Source: Phycisphaerae bacterium (GTDB taxonomy: Bacteria; Planctomycetota; Phycisphaerae; Sedimentisphaerales; Anaerobacaceae). From it: a stretch of 64,000 nt of DNA. The DNA lies in NCBI GenBank assembly GCA_017993835.1, contig JAGOLX010000008.1:109983-173982 (forward strand), in the 5' to 3' direction. The stretch's first letter is position 1. Each line of letters begins with the position of its first letter. Under the pieces are notes generated by a model. That model had not been told where the DNA came from, ran no database searches, and saw only the letters and a program-made list of their open reading frames with translations. The position numbers were made by a program, and so were the translations under genes. Positions 53,494 to 61,994 of the stretch are shown here, one piece after another.

Positions 53494-53832
53494 TCACAAA
53501 ACTCTCGTCCCCTCTGTGGGACGGGGGGTTTTCACGACAAGAACCCGCAACAGCGCGTCGCCTTCGTTGTACCAGCAGTGGGGAATCCTCGCGGGACTGC
53601 CGATCAACGTATCCGGCCCGACCCGGCGTTTCTCGTCCCCTACTTCCACGGTGCCCGTCCCCTCCAGGACGTAGAAGAACACGTCCACAGGCGTGATGTG
53701 CCTCTTCAACGATTGGCCCGGCTGCAGTGTGATGTGCATTACCTGCGCGTGCTCGGTATCGTGAAGCTTGCGAACCTCCACGCCGTGTGGATTGCCGACG
53801 GTCTGTTGTTCTCTGACTTCAATTGTCTGCAT
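53494..53832 (-). CDS. Cupin-domain protein
   Basis: 112 residues, ribosome site GGGAAGGAA. A single cupin barrel: the first motif region is TLQPGQSLKRHITPVDVFFYVLEGTG (His-rich metal site partially present: His at 45, then Glu in YVLEGTG), the second IGSPARIPHCWYNEGD with a His. Likely a metal-binding small protein. It lies 51 bp upstream of hcp and 33 bp after the second cupin gene, so it belongs to the Rrf2/Hcp operon. Biochemical role unknown. Confidence 0.85.
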   Translation of the reverse strand: MQTIEVREQQTVGNPHGVEVRKLHDTEHAQVMHITLQPGQSLKRHITPVDVFFYVLEGTGTVEVGDEKRRVGPDTLIGSPARIPHCWYNEGDALLRVLVVKTPRPTEGTRVL

Positions 53833-53865
53833 CTGCCCGTTCCTTCCCTTCTTGATGTCATCCGG

Positions 53866-54216
53866 CTAAGCACGGATCATGGTCAACAACATCTTGAATC
53901 GCTCATCGGCAGCCACCGCATGCGGGACATTGCCCGGCATGATGACGATCTGGCCCGCCGCCACGGTCACCGGCGCACCGCCAATGGTGAGCCGGCAGCG
54001 GCCATCGATGACCTGCACGACTGCATCATAAGGGGCCGTGTGTTCGCTGAGCTTCTGGCCGGCATCGAACGCAAGAAGAGTAATCGTGGCTACAGACTTG
54101 TCTATGATCGTTTTGCTCACGATGGAGTCCGCGGCATAGTCGATCAGACAGCCCAGCCCTTGCGGACGGGCAACACACGCATCCAGGACACCCGTCTTCG
54201 TCTGTTTCTCGGTCAT
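53866..54216 (-). CDS. Cupin-domain protein
   Basis: 116 residues. Cupin motif 1: FDAGQKLSEHTAPYDAVVQVIDGRC with His and Asp; motif 2: AAGQIVIMPGNVPHAVAADERF. This form is frequent in small cupins linked to redox-stress genes. Its ATG overlaps the stop of the Rrf2 gene (ATGA at 54213-54216), so it is translationally coupled to the regulator. Function unknown; the position suggests a role in the same nitrosative or metal stress response as Hcp. Confidence 0.85.
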   Translation of the reverse strand: MTEKQTKTGVLDACVARPQGLGCLIDYAADSIVSKTIIDKSVATITLLAFDAGQKLSEHTAPYDAVVQVIDGRCRLTIGGAPVTVAAGQIVIMPGNVPHAVAADERFKMLLTMIRA

Positions 54217-54665
54217 TCCATTCTCCCGTCAGATTCGTCCTTCTTTGCATCGCGGCCTTCGTGCGTCCGGACCAGGTCTGCCAGTGTAACACTGCCCAGA
54301 TACTCCTCCATCCGACTCTGCAACTCGCCCATGCGAGACCGCACGGGGCATACGTCCCTGCGAGGACAACAAGCCCTATTGAGCAGACATCGGTTGAGGC
54401 TCAGCGGCCCCTGGATAACCCCGACCACATCGAGAAGACTGATTCTGTCGGCGTCCTGCCCGAGTCGGAATCCGCCCTTGGGCCCCATGCGGCTGCTCAC
54501 CAGCTTGGCCGCGTGGAGTTGCTGCATCAGCTTGCAGGCAAGCTGGTGCGGGACATCCTGCTCGCCGGCCAAGACCCGTGTCGCGACCGCGACATCCTCG
54601 CCCCGCGAGGCCAGACCGACCAGAAGCCGCAGGGCATAATCCGTATTGCGTCTCAAGATGTCCAT
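54213..54665 (-). CDS. Rrf2-family transcriptional regulator, NsrR-like
   Basis: 150 residues. Winged helix-turn-helix of the Rrf2 family: MDILRRNTDYALRLLVGLAS, VPHQLACKLMQQLHAAKLVSSRMGPKGGFRLG. The iron-sulfur binding region is CLLNRACCPRRDVC (Cys93, 99, 100, 106), close to the three-cysteine pattern of the nitric-oxide sensor NsrR. First gene of the leftward operon with two cupins, hcp, ferredoxin and permease, which matches the known control of hcp by NsrR in proteobacteria. It probably represses its own operon and is released by NO or cluster loss. Confidence 0.88.
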   Translation of the reverse strand: MDILRRNTDYALRLLVGLASRGEDVAVATRVLAGEQDVPHQLACKLMQQLHAAKLVSSRMGPKGGFRLGQDADRISLLDVVGVIQGPLSLNRCLLNRACCPRRDVCPVRSRMGELQSRMEEYLGSVTLADLVRTHEGRDAKKDESDGRME

Positions 54666-54800
54666 AACTCACTCATTGACTCACTCCACCGGCCCCAGTC
54701 GCACACAACCGGGCCTGAGCACGTCTTATCTAGGATCAATACAGTCCTACTCCTGGCCGGGTTCAGAAGAAGTCGAAAAGAAATCATAAAAACCGCCATG
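54666..54800 (-). promoter_or_regulatory. Promoter/operator region of the Rrf2-hcp operon
   Basis: The AT-richer segment just upstream of the Rrf2 start contains TATTGATCCTAGATA (minus strand, about 54731-54745), an imperfect dyad that could be the operator. Assignment is by position and weak symmetry only. Confidence 0.3.
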
Positions 54801-55384
54801 GTTCACAGCCGCGCGGCGCCGCGCCCGCTTCTGGACACACGAATCCATCGCATGGGAATGACTGGCTTGGTCTGCCACGTCCGAAAAATCTCGACCAATC
54901 GTGATTTTTGCCTTGACATTAGAGGTCCTTGAGCAGAGAATACCATCGCAATGGCGGTCCCTCAATGGAGGAGGGCCAGCCGAAAGCCACCAGGGAATGG
55001 TGTGCTTCCCAAGGATGATGGCGTGAAGTGCGATGCGCCAAAAGACGGTTGCCCGCGCATAAGAAGTCCGGGCACTGTGGCAAGGAGGCATGGAGTGATA
55101 CGGTTCGGGGGAGCGTTTCTGCCGACCGGCAGGAGACCGCTGTTTTGCAGGCTGCCGGCTTGGCGTTGGCTGTGCGCGGCGGGGGCCGCTTCACGCAGGC
55201 TACCCATCCAGCCCTTTCATCGTTCACTATCCGCAGCGGGCACTTTCTGGCATCCTGTCTGTTTGCCTGGTTCCGTGACCCGGCCGCCGTCGGCGCCACT
55301 GCCCCCCTGTACGAGTACCGTGACACCTGCTCGCCCCGATCAGGTGTGCCCAGAATGCGTGCCCCCTGTTGCTCCCTCATCAGA
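54801..55384. other. Gene-poor stretch without convincing coding sequence
   Basis: About 580 bp upstream of the Rrf2 operon. Frames of 150-280 codons exist on both strands but have unusual composition, no ribosome sites and no recognisable family, and the longest runs into a repeat element. A promoter-like TTGACA is present on the plus strand at 54913 with AGAATA 18 bases later, but no gene follows it. It may be decayed coding DNA. Confidence 0.4.
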
Positions 55385-55556
55385 TGGAGCGACGAAGCAT
55401 GGGCCGGATGCTGTCATTCCTGCGGAAGCAGGAATCCACAAGCCATGGTATGCGACGCATCTCTGGAACTGGATTCCCGCTTTCGCGGGAATGACAATCC
55501 AGGGTTTCCGTGAACTCTTGTTGCATGCGTGCAAGTACAGTTATGCACCCGCACAC
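55385..55556. repeat. MITE/REP-like inverted-repeat element, copy 2
   Basis: Core palindromes TGTCATTCCTGCGGAAGCAG (55412) and GGATTCCCGCTTTCGCGGGA (55471), then a tail TTGCATGCGTGCAAGTACAG. The order and spacing match copy 1 at 27346-27540. Translated by chance it gives the familiar WIPAFAGMT peptide, which explains a spurious 284-codon frame here. Confidence 0.8.
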
Positions 55557-55848
55557 ACAGGGTGTCCTGCCGAACAGAATGTCGGAAGGTTGCGCCCCCA
55601 CTATTGCGAGTATCCTGAGCCCGGTCCCGTCGCACCTGCGAGGAGGTCCGGTCTCGTCATGAAATACCCAAGAGCGACCGAAGGCAGAGTTCCTGGATCT
55701 GCATGGATGCGACCTTGGGACGTGCGAGCCAGAGACTGGACAGACTGCAGGCACGATGAGCCCGTGCTTGCCTGCGACTGCGACCTGCGATTTTCATTCC
55801 CCTAAGGCAGCCGGTGTCTTCTACGCTCCGAATTGCTCGCATTGTCGT

Positions 55849-55916
55849 GGGTCGATGGGTCAGGGAGGACCCGTCGATCCACAGATGTGTCGCCAGGGGG
55901 ACCCGCTCCCCTGGCG
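55849..55916 (+). other. Two consecutive strong hairpins upstream of a small secreted protein gene
   Basis: Hairpin 1: GGGTCGATGGGTC pairs with GACCCGTCGATCC (55849-55861 with 55868-55880; two G-U pairs, 6-base loop). Hairpin 2: CGCCAGGGG pairs with CCCCTGGCG (55891-55899 with 55908-55916). The gap 55557-56160 holds no recognisable gene, so this may be a structured 5' leader or a small RNA. There is no T-tract, so terminators are unlikely. Confidence 0.45.
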
Positions 55917-56160
55917 GCAATCCCTCATCGAACGCCCAGGACAGGGAAGGAGACATTCAGCTCACTGAACAGACGACTGGTACTGGCAAACACAGACATC
56001 GGTAATCCGCGTTGCCATGGAGGCACGCGACTGTCGGGGTCGCCGGTCCGACCGACGGGGCCCTCACGGGTTCCCGGCAGAATATCAGGGATGCGGCCAG
56101 AGCCGGCCTCGGCCGCGCCGGGGCTCACAGGATGGGCCTTGGAACAGGAAAGGAGTAACT

Positions 56161-56622
56161 ATGTCAAGGAGGATCGTATTCATCGCGGGATTGCTCGCCG
56201 TCTTGTGGGCCGCCGCAGTGCCCGCGGGGGAAATCAAGACCCACTGCTGGCCATGTGAGCTCGTACCCGTGGAAATCGCATCGATCCCTGTCCTCATGGA
56301 CGTCGGGTACTGGATCGAAATCACCAACCAGGACGCCTTCATCAAGCTCCAGCAGAAGACCATCAACACATACGAAGGATGCGCGAATCTGAAGGTCCGA
56401 TGCAACGCCGCCCTGACGCTGAGTTCCACGATCCGGTCCACCGGGGCAGTGCCGGGCACGTATTCGACTTCCATCACCAAGGGCGCCAACATCGACATGC
56501 CCGGCGGGACCGTCACGGTCTGCGCCAAGCTGAAAGACCCGAATCTGACCAAGCAGCCCGGCGGCCTGACGAACTTGCAGGTCGCGACAGTCACCCTGTG
56601 GGTTGTGCCGCGGGCGCTGTAG
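56161..56622 (+). CDS. Small secreted protein of unknown function
   Basis: 153 residues from ATG 56161, with AAAGGAG seven bases before. A signal peptide (MSRRIVFIAGLLAVLWAAAVPAG) is followed by a mature part starting EIKTHCWPCELVPVEIASIP, with a C-x2-C pair, and a beta-rich body with further cysteines at GCANLKVRC and VTVCAKL. I do not recognise the family. Cysteine pairs suggest disulphides or a metal site in the envelope. It is preceded by the hairpins at 55849-55916 and is convergent with the next gene. Confidence 0.75.
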   Translation: MSRRIVFIAGLLAVLWAAAVPAGEIKTHCWPCELVPVEIASIPVLMDVGYWIEITNQDAFIKLQQKTINTYEGCANLKVRCNAALTLSSTIRSTGAVPGTYSTSITKGANIDMPGGTVTVCAKLKDPNLTKQPGGLTNLQVATVTLWVVPRAL

Positions 56623-56715
56623 GCTCCGTCATCGGCAGTACTCAGCAACAGGGGGCGTCGGCCCCCGACAAGCGAACCACAGCCGGCGAAGGGTGGGTGC
56701 CTGCCATCCACCCTT

Positions 56716-57225
56716 TCACTCCGGCTGCGGGCTGTGCCCTGAGTTCCCTACCGAGTCCGGGCATGACGGCGGCGTGTTCGCCTCTTCGGGGGTCTGCACG
56801 TCCGGCAAGGGTCCCTGCCGCGCGTGCGACGTCGTGATACAGTAGTGCCCGTCCTCGAACACAACGTCGGTGATTTGAATCCCACGGACCTGACGCTGCA
56901 ACAGGGTATTCACATCAATGTGGAGCCTGGGGTACTCCCAGCGGGCGCAGTGATCCGCCAGCGGAAACGAGGCCAGCATCTTGTCGATCAGCCAGTCGAA
57001 GCGGTCCAGGAGCCGGTTCGTCGCGATCTGCAGAACCGCTTCTCCCTGCGTGAAACCGGCGAACCGCATTCCCACGCGGATCGACTTGAGAACCGGCCAG
57101 GGCGTTCTGACATGGACTTTGATCTCCGCGCCCTCGGTGTGGAGATCCATCACCTCGTCGGGCACCACGCCGTTGGCCTTCAGAATGCACATCAGCTCCT
57201 CGCCCGACAGAATGACCCGTGCCAT
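56716..57225 (-). CDS. Hypothetical protein
   Basis: 169 residues from ATG 57225, with GAGGTG upstream; the frame stays open to 57336 without a better start. No signal peptide or membrane helix. The body looks like a mixed alpha/beta domain (MARVILSGEELMCILKANG, IKVHVRTPWPVLKSIRVGM, WEYPRLHIDVNTLLQ) with a disordered tail rich in Pro/Ser/Glu. I know no family for it. It follows the ABC exporter permease gene by 67 bp on the same strand and may be in its operon. Confidence 0.7.
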   Translation of the reverse strand: MARVILSGEELMCILKANGVVPDEVMDLHTEGAEIKVHVRTPWPVLKSIRVGMRFAGFTQGEAVLQIATNRLLDRFDWLIDKMLASFPLADHCARWEYPRLHIDVNTLLQRQVRGIQITDVVFEDGHYCITTSHARQGPLPDVQTPEEANTPPSCPDSVGNSGHSPQPE

Positions 57226-57292
57226 ATTCACACACCTCGTCCGGCCTGCCATTGAGGCGACCGGTTGTTCACAGAAAAGAAGCCACGTCGCC

Positions 57293-58066
57293 CTAGCTGA
57301 CCAGGCGCCGTCGGAGCCGTCGAATGGCCATCGCACCGAAGATCGCCGTGAAGAGAACGATGTAGCCCACGCTCAGCAGAAGCGCGGGCGTATAGTCGCT
57401 CGCACAGACTGCCCGGGAGAGGCGAACCGCGTGCGTCAGAGGCACGATCTCCGCGACGAACCGGACATACGACGGCAGATCGCTCACCGGGAAGACCACG
57501 CCGGAAAAGAAGAACATCGGCGAGATGATCCCGGTTAGATAGAAATTGAAGTGGTTGATCGTCTTGACGAACGACGTCACCCAGAGCGACAGGGTCGCGA
57601 ACATCATGCCTGTGAGGAAACCGACCAACGGGGTCAACAGACCCGCCGGTAGCGCGATGATCCCGAACGCCATCAGCACGCACAACACGGCGAACGTGAA
57701 GAACAGTCCCTTCGTGCCGGCCCAGATGATTTCGCCCACGATGAGGTCGTTGACGGTGATCGGGGCCGCCAGCATCCCGTCGTAGACCTTCTCGAACTCC
57801 AGGCGGATGAAGGTGCCGAACGTACACTCGTAGGCGGCGGTGAACATCGCGGCGGTGACCAGCAGGCCCGTCCCCAAAAAGTCGATGTACGGCAGGCCGT
57901 CCATGGTTCCCATGATCCGCTTGCCCAGGCCCAGGCCGACGCCCATCAGGAACAGCAGCGGCTCCAGGAACGGCGGCAGACCGTTGCTCAGCAGGTTCTT
58001 CGTGTAGACACGCATGTGGCGATACCACACGCTGAACAATCGTTGAGAGAGCGACGGGTACGCCAT
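57293..58066 (-). CDS. ABC-2 type transporter permease (NodJ-like)
   Basis: 257 residues from ATG 58066 (an alternative ATG at 58084 overlaps the ATPase gene). Six hydrophobic segments; the N-terminus RLFSVWYRHMRVYTKNLLSNGLPPFLEPLLFLMGVGLGLG and the central FEKVYDGMLAAPITVNDLIVGEIIWAG are typical of the NodJ/daunorubicin-resistance permease group, as is SPMFFFSGVVFPVSDLP. With the ATPase at 58071 it forms a complete exporter for a lipid, drug or polysaccharide. The two genes are four bases apart. Confidence 0.9.
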   Translation of the reverse strand: MAYPSLSQRLFSVWYRHMRVYTKNLLSNGLPPFLEPLLFLMGVGLGLGKRIMGTMDGLPYIDFLGTGLLVTAAMFTAAYECTFGTFIRLEFEKVYDGMLAAPITVNDLIVGEIIWAGTKGLFFTFAVLCVLMAFGIIALPAGLLTPLVGFLTGMMFATLSLWVTSFVKTINHFNFYLTGIISPMFFFSGVVFPVSDLPSYVRFVAEIVPLTHAVRLSRAVCASDYTPALLLSVGYIVLFTAIFGAMAIRRLRRRLVS

Positions 58067-58070
58067 GGGA

Positions 58071-58997
58071 CTATTGCTTCTCATTGAGAGCCCTCCCCGT
58101 CGCTTTGAGGAACACGTCCTCGAGGGTCGATTGGCGGATGTAGTACTGCTTGCCGGAAAGCCGCTCGACCACGCTCTTGAGCAGATCGATCTGTTCCGCG
58201 TAGAACCGCAGCGTACCGTCGGCGCGGTCCAGGCGAACGCCCGCGGGCAGATCCGCGTCGCCGATTTGCGGCGTGCCGTTGGCGACCGGCACCTCGAGCA
58301 CATACGCCTCGATGTTCTCGCGAAGCAGACTGCGAGGATTGTCCTGGAGGAGCCGCCGCCCTTTGTCCATGATCAGAACCGTATCGCAGATCTGAAAGGC
58401 CTCGTCCATGTAGTGGGTGGTCAGCAGGATCGTGGTGCCCTGGGCCTTGAGTCGGCGGAGCTTGTCCCAGATCAGGTGGCGGACCTGGGGATCCAGGCCT
58501 GTGGTGGGCTCATCGAGAATCAGCAACCGGGGGTTGTTCAGGAGCGCCCGGGCGATCACCAGGCGGCGCTGCATGCCGCCGGACAGCTCCCGAATCCGCG
58601 CGCGGGCTTTCTCGGACAATTCCAGGAAGTCCAACAGAACCTCGATCCGCTCCCGGGCCACGCTCCCGGGCAGCCCATAGAACTTCGAGTAAATCATCAG
58701 GTTCTGGATGACGTTGAGCTCGTCGTCAAGGTTGTTCTCCTGCGGCACGACGCCGGACAGGTACTTGATGGCCAGTTCGTCCTGTGCGGGATCGTAGTCG
58801 AAGACGCGGATCGTCCCGCCGTCGCCGCCCCCCCTGCTGCTCCGACCGTAGATCATCTTCATCATCGTGGTCTTGCCGGCCCCGTTGGGGCCCAGCAGGC
58901 CGAAGCACGTGCCCTCTTCGACCTCGAAGCTCAGATCGCAGACGGCACAGACCTTGCCGAAACACTTGTTGACATTTCGAACGCTTATGATGCTCAT
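58071..58997 (-). CDS. ABC transporter ATP-binding protein (NodI/drug-resistance type)
   Basis: 308 residues. Walker A GPNGAGKTTMMK near 36-47, Q-loop VVPQENNLDDELNV, signature LSGGMQRRLVIARAL near 138-152, Walker B LLILDEPTTGLDPQVR near 158-173, and H-loop TTHYMDEA. The C-terminal ~80 residues are the usual DrrA/NodI extension. It drives export through the permease at 57293. First gene of a leftward pair or triplet; the region in front (58998-59374) is shared with the divergent SGNH hydrolase gene. Confidence 0.94.
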   Translation of the reverse strand: MSIISVRNVNKCFGKVCAVCDLSFEVEEGTCFGLLGPNGAGKTTMMKMIYGRSSRGGGDGGTIRVFDYDPAQDELAIKYLSGVVPQENNLDDELNVIQNLMIYSKFYGLPGSVARERIEVLLDFLELSEKARARIRELSGGMQRRLVIARALLNNPRLLILDEPTTGLDPQVRHLIWDKLRRLKAQGTTILLTTHYMDEAFQICDTVLIMDKGRRLLQDNPRSLLRENIEAYVLEVPVANGTPQIGDADLPAGVRLDRADGTLRFYAEQIDLLKSVVERLSGKQYYIRQSTLEDVFLKATGRALNEKQ

Positions 58998-59374
58998 GGC
59001 CGCCGTTGTGGCTGTCCTTCGTTCAATTCATCGCGACCCCGAGCCACTGCGCCCCCGACGCGAGGGCCACTCCAGGGGGTCGGATCTCTTGTTTTCGTTT
59101 CATTGTACACATCTCGCGGTCAAACGCCACCACCTGCATCGGCAGGTGGCGTGGCGAGGAAACCTGGTCCTTGCCATGGCGCAGCCAACAGCAGGGACCT
59201 GGCCGGGGACCGACAGGCCTTCTGCCGGGCACCCTGTCGGTCGTCGTTTGCCGCGCCTTTTTTGCACGGGATGACTGGCGACCCTGCGTCACAGGGGATA
59301 TCATGGTTCCCCGGCTGTGGCACCTTTGGTCCCGGCCAGCCGAGTGTCATCATGTTCTGACAAGGAGAATAAGA
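58998..59374. promoter_or_regulatory. Divergent intergenic region with two hairpins
   Basis: 377 bp between the ABC ATPase and the SGNH hydrolase gene. Hairpin A: CGCCACCACCTGC (59125-59137) pairs with GCAGGTGGCGTGGCG (59142-59156) with a two-base bulge. Hairpin B: ACCGACAGG (59209-59217) pairs with CCTGTCGGT (59233-59241), with a T-tract CCTTTTTTG about 15 bases later (59257-59264). No gene is seen. Promoters for both neighbours must be here; hairpin B may be an attenuator-like element before the hydrolase. Confidence 0.45.
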
Positions 59375-60181
59375 ATGCAAGGTTCCCACCCTACGGATGA
59401 ATCGGTCAGCCGGCGACGGTTCCTGGGCGCCACGATGACGGCAGCAACCGCAAGCCTGGCCACGGTTTCAGCGCTGTCCTCTTCCGGTTGCTCGCGCGTG
59501 ACCAAACGGTCCTCAGCCGGGGCGACCGCCAGGCTCATCGCCAACGGCGACGTCGTTCTGCTCCAGGGCGATTCGATCACCGATGCCGGGCGCGACCGCG
59601 GACGCGAGGGCAATGCCAACGACGGCCGGGCCCTCGGCGGCGGATACGCCTATCTCATCGCGTCGCGTCTGCTGGCCGAGCGGGCCGACGCCAACCTGAA
59701 GATCTACAATCGCGGCATCAGTGGCAACAAGGTCTTCCAGCTCGCCGAGCGGTGGGACAAGGACTGCATCGCCTTGAAACCCAACGTCCTGAGCGTCCTG
59801 ATCGGCGTCAACGACATCTGGCACAAGCTCAACGGCCAATACGACGGCACGGTCGCGGTCTACGAAAGAGACTATCGAGCCCTCCTGGAGCGAACGAAGC
59901 GGGAGTTGCCCGCCGTGAAGCTGGTGGTCTGCGAACCGTTTGTCCTTCGCTGTGGAGCCGTGAACGAGAAGTGGTTCCCGGAATTTGACGGCTTCCGAGC
60001 CGCCGCCAAGAAGGTGGCGACGAGTTTCGGCGCCGTCTTCGTCCCGTTCCAGTCGGCGTTCGACGAGGCGGTCAAGAAGGCTCCGCCCGCCCATTGGGCC
60101 GGCGACGGTGTTCATCCCACGATGGCCGGGGCCGCCCTGATGGCTCAGACCTGGCTGGCCGCCGTGTCGAAGACCGCATGA
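59375..60181 (+). CDS. SGNH/GDSL hydrolase with Tat-type signal
   Basis: 268 residues from ATG 59375, with AAGGAG ten bases upstream. A twin-arginine signal (SRRRFLGATMTAATASLAT) ends near a lipobox-like SSSGCS, so a Tat-exported lipoprotein is possible. Block I VVLLQGDSITDAG carries the catalytic Ser; block II ISGNKVFQL the Gly; block III GVNDIW the Asn; block V GDGVHPTMAG the Asp and His. It would be an esterase or carbohydrate deacetylase acting on sugars at the cell surface, in keeping with the glycan-degrading genes elsewhere in the window. Confidence 0.9.
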   Translation: MQGSHPTDESVSRRRFLGATMTAATASLATVSALSSSGCSRVTKRSSAGATARLIANGDVVLLQGDSITDAGRDRGREGNANDGRALGGGYAYLIASRLLAERADANLKIYNRGISGNKVFQLAERWDKDCIALKPNVLSVLIGVNDIWHKLNGQYDGTVAVYERDYRALLERTKRELPAVKLVVCEPFVLRCGAVNEKWFPEFDGFRAAAKKVATSFGAVFVPFQSAFDEAVKKAPPAHWAGDGVHPTMAGAALMAQTWLAAVSKTA

Positions 60182-60216
60182 GCAGGGACGCGGTGGCGGT
60201 CCATTGGGACCGTGGG

Positions 60217-60300
60217 TCGTCATTCCCGCGGAAGCGGGAATCCGCATCTGGGTACGTGCCTAATGCCACGGTTCCTGGATTCCTGCTTGACGCCCTCCTG
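60217..60300. repeat. MITE/REP-like element, partial copy 3
   Basis: CATTCCCGCGGAAGCGGGAA at 60220 and GGTTCCTGGATTCCTGCTTG at 60270 correspond to the first palindrome and the start of the second one of the family. The outer arms are missing. Confidence 0.7.
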
Positions 60301-60368
60301 GCCGCCGGATAGCATCAATCATTTGTTGTCTCTTGGATCACGAATTGGAACTCTTGGAGGTATCGATC

Positions 60369-61307
60369 ATGACCGTTGGCAATCGGTTTCGCATGTTCCT
60401 GGTATTCGGCGTTCTGGCCGTGACAGTCTCCGCGGGGCAGGTCCGTGCGGCCGCGGAGCCGAATGAGTTCAAGACGGACGCGGACAAGATCAGCTACATC
60501 ATCGGCACACAGATTGCCGGACAGGTCGTTCGCAGCCTGAAGGCCCAGGAGATTCAGGTGAACATGGCGATGTTCATTCGGGGCATGCAAGACGCCCTGG
60601 CGGGAAAACCGTCGGCGTTCAGCGCGGACGAGCAGAAGAAGATCATGGATCCCTGGCAAAAGGAACAAGAGGCGAAGATGAAGGCCAGGCAGGAGGAGAT
60701 GCGTGCCAAGCGCGAGGAACAGGCCAAGCTCCAGGCCAAACAACAGGAAGAAGCCATCGCCAAGCTCGGCAAGGAGAACGAGTGGAAGATCAAGCTGACC
60801 AAGCCCGAGCCAAGGCAGTTTGATGCGACGAAGGACTACTTCTGGGTCCTGGAGACGAACAAGGGCAACGTCAAGATCAAGTTCATGCCCGACGTGGCAC
60901 CGATGCACGTCACCAGCACGATGTTCCTGACGGAGAAGGGCTTCTACGACGGCCTGCTGTTCCACCGCGTGATCCCGGGCTTCATGGCACAGGGCGGTGA
61001 CCCGCTCGGCACCGGCGGCGGCGGTCCCGGCTACACTTACGGCAGCGAGATCAGTCCGAACGTCAAGCACGATCGTCCGTACCTGCTGAGCATGGCGAAC
61101 ACGCAACGCCCGAATTCGGACGGAAGTCAGTTCTTCATCACGTTCGTGCCCACGCCGCACCTCGACGGAAAGCACACCATCTTCGGAGAGGTCGTCGAGG
61201 GCCAGGAGACCGTCAAGAAGCTCGAAGCCGCAGGCAGCCCCACCGGCAAGACGACGGAAGAACTCAAGATCATCAAGGCCACCGTTGAGGAGAAGGCCAA
61301 GGGATAA
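60369..61307 (+). CDS. Peptidyl-prolyl isomerase: FKBP-N dimerisation domain fused to a cyclophilin, exported
   Basis: 312 residues from ATG 60369, with TTGGAGG upstream. A signal peptide ends near residue 30. Residues about 32-85 (KTDADKISYIIGTQIAGQVV, then FIRGMQDALAGKPSAFSADE) match the N-terminal domain of Mip/FkpA-type FKBPs. A long charged helix (about 90-140) leads to a cyclophilin-type domain (about 160-305): GFYDGLLFHRVIPGFMAQGGDPLGTG, NSDGSQFFITFVPTPHLDGKHTIFGEV. In known proteins the FKBP-N domain is followed by an FKBP domain; here the catalytic part is a cyclophilin. A periplasmic folding helper for proline isomerisation. Confidence 0.88.
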   Translation: MTVGNRFRMFLVFGVLAVTVSAGQVRAAAEPNEFKTDADKISYIIGTQIAGQVVRSLKAQEIQVNMAMFIRGMQDALAGKPSAFSADEQKKIMDPWQKEQEAKMKARQEEMRAKREEQAKLQAKQQEEAIAKLGKENEWKIKLTKPEPRQFDATKDYFWVLETNKGNVKIKFMPDVAPMHVTSTMFLTEKGFYDGLLFHRVIPGFMAQGGDPLGTGGGGPGYTYGSEISPNVKHDRPYLLSMANTQRPNSDGSQFFITFVPTPHLDGKHTIFGEVVEGQETVKKLEAAGSPTGKTTEELKIIKATVEEKAKG

Positions 61308-61335
61308 CACGAGGTCTCGGACGTGGACCCTGACA

Positions 61336-61956
61336 ATGAAAGCCAGAATACCAATTCATGTCTCAATCGTTAGTCTGCTGATCTGCATGCTGCTGCCCGT
61401 CCTGGCAATAGGGTGCAAGAGCAGAGAAAATGAGTCCATAGTGAAACTGACCAAACCGCAGCAGAGACAGTTCGACGCGACCAGGGAGTACTTCTGGGTC
61501 CTCGAAACGAACAAAGGCAACATCAGGATCCGCCTGATGCCCAATGTCGCGCCGATGCACGTCACGAGCACGATATTCCTGACGGAACAGGGCTTTTATA
61601 ACGGCACCAAGTTCCACCGGGTGATCCCGGACTTCATGGCGCAGGGCGGCTGCCCGCTCGGCACCGGCACCGGCGGTCCCGGCTATCAGTACGCGGGCGA
61701 GTTCAACGCGAAGGTCAAGCATGACCGCCCGTTCCTGCTGAGCATGGCCAATGCCGGCCCGAACACCGACGGCAGCCAGTTCTTCATCACCTTCGCGGCC
61801 ACCCCCTGGCTCGACGGCAAGCACACCATCTTCGGCGAGGTCGTCGAGGGCCAGGACACGGTCAAGAAGCTCGAAGCCGCAGGCAGCCCGCAGGGCAGGC
61901 CCAAAGAGGAACTCAAGATCATCAAGGCCGGCATCGAAGAGAAGGTCAAAGGCTGA
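61336..61956 (+). CDS. Cyclophilin-type peptidyl-prolyl isomerase, lipoprotein
   Basis: 206 residues from ATG 61336. A signal peptide with lipobox LAIGC (Cys27) precedes a short linker and a cyclophilin domain: EYFWVLETNKGNIRIRLMPNVAPMHVTSTIFLTEQGFY, KFHRVIPDFMAQGGCPLG, TDGSQFFITFAATPWLDGKHTIFGEV. The domain is very similar to the one in the gene 28 bp upstream, so the pair looks like a tandem duplication in which the second copy is anchored to a membrane by lipid and lacks the FKBP-N part. A terminator hairpin follows at 61995. Confidence 0.92.
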   Translation: MKARIPIHVSIVSLLICMLLPVLAIGCKSRENESIVKLTKPQQRQFDATREYFWVLETNKGNIRIRLMPNVAPMHVTSTIFLTEQGFYNGTKFHRVIPDFMAQGGCPLGTGTGGPGYQYAGEFNAKVKHDRPFLLSMANAGPNTDGSQFFITFAATPWLDGKHTIFGEVVEGQDTVKKLEAAGSPQGRPKEELKIIKAGIEEKVKG

Positions 61957-61994
61957 ACGGCCGCGATCTGCACCCTTGGAGTGACGGATATTCG

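Noticed and set aside
54951..55805. 284-codon plus-strand frame
   Set aside because: It runs through a repeat element and encodes the repeat-derived peptide WIPAFAGMT; no ribosome site or family.
56651..56666. GGGGGC/GCCCCC hairpin between convergent genes as a terminator
   Set aside because: The stem is only 6 bp and no T-tract follows on either strand.
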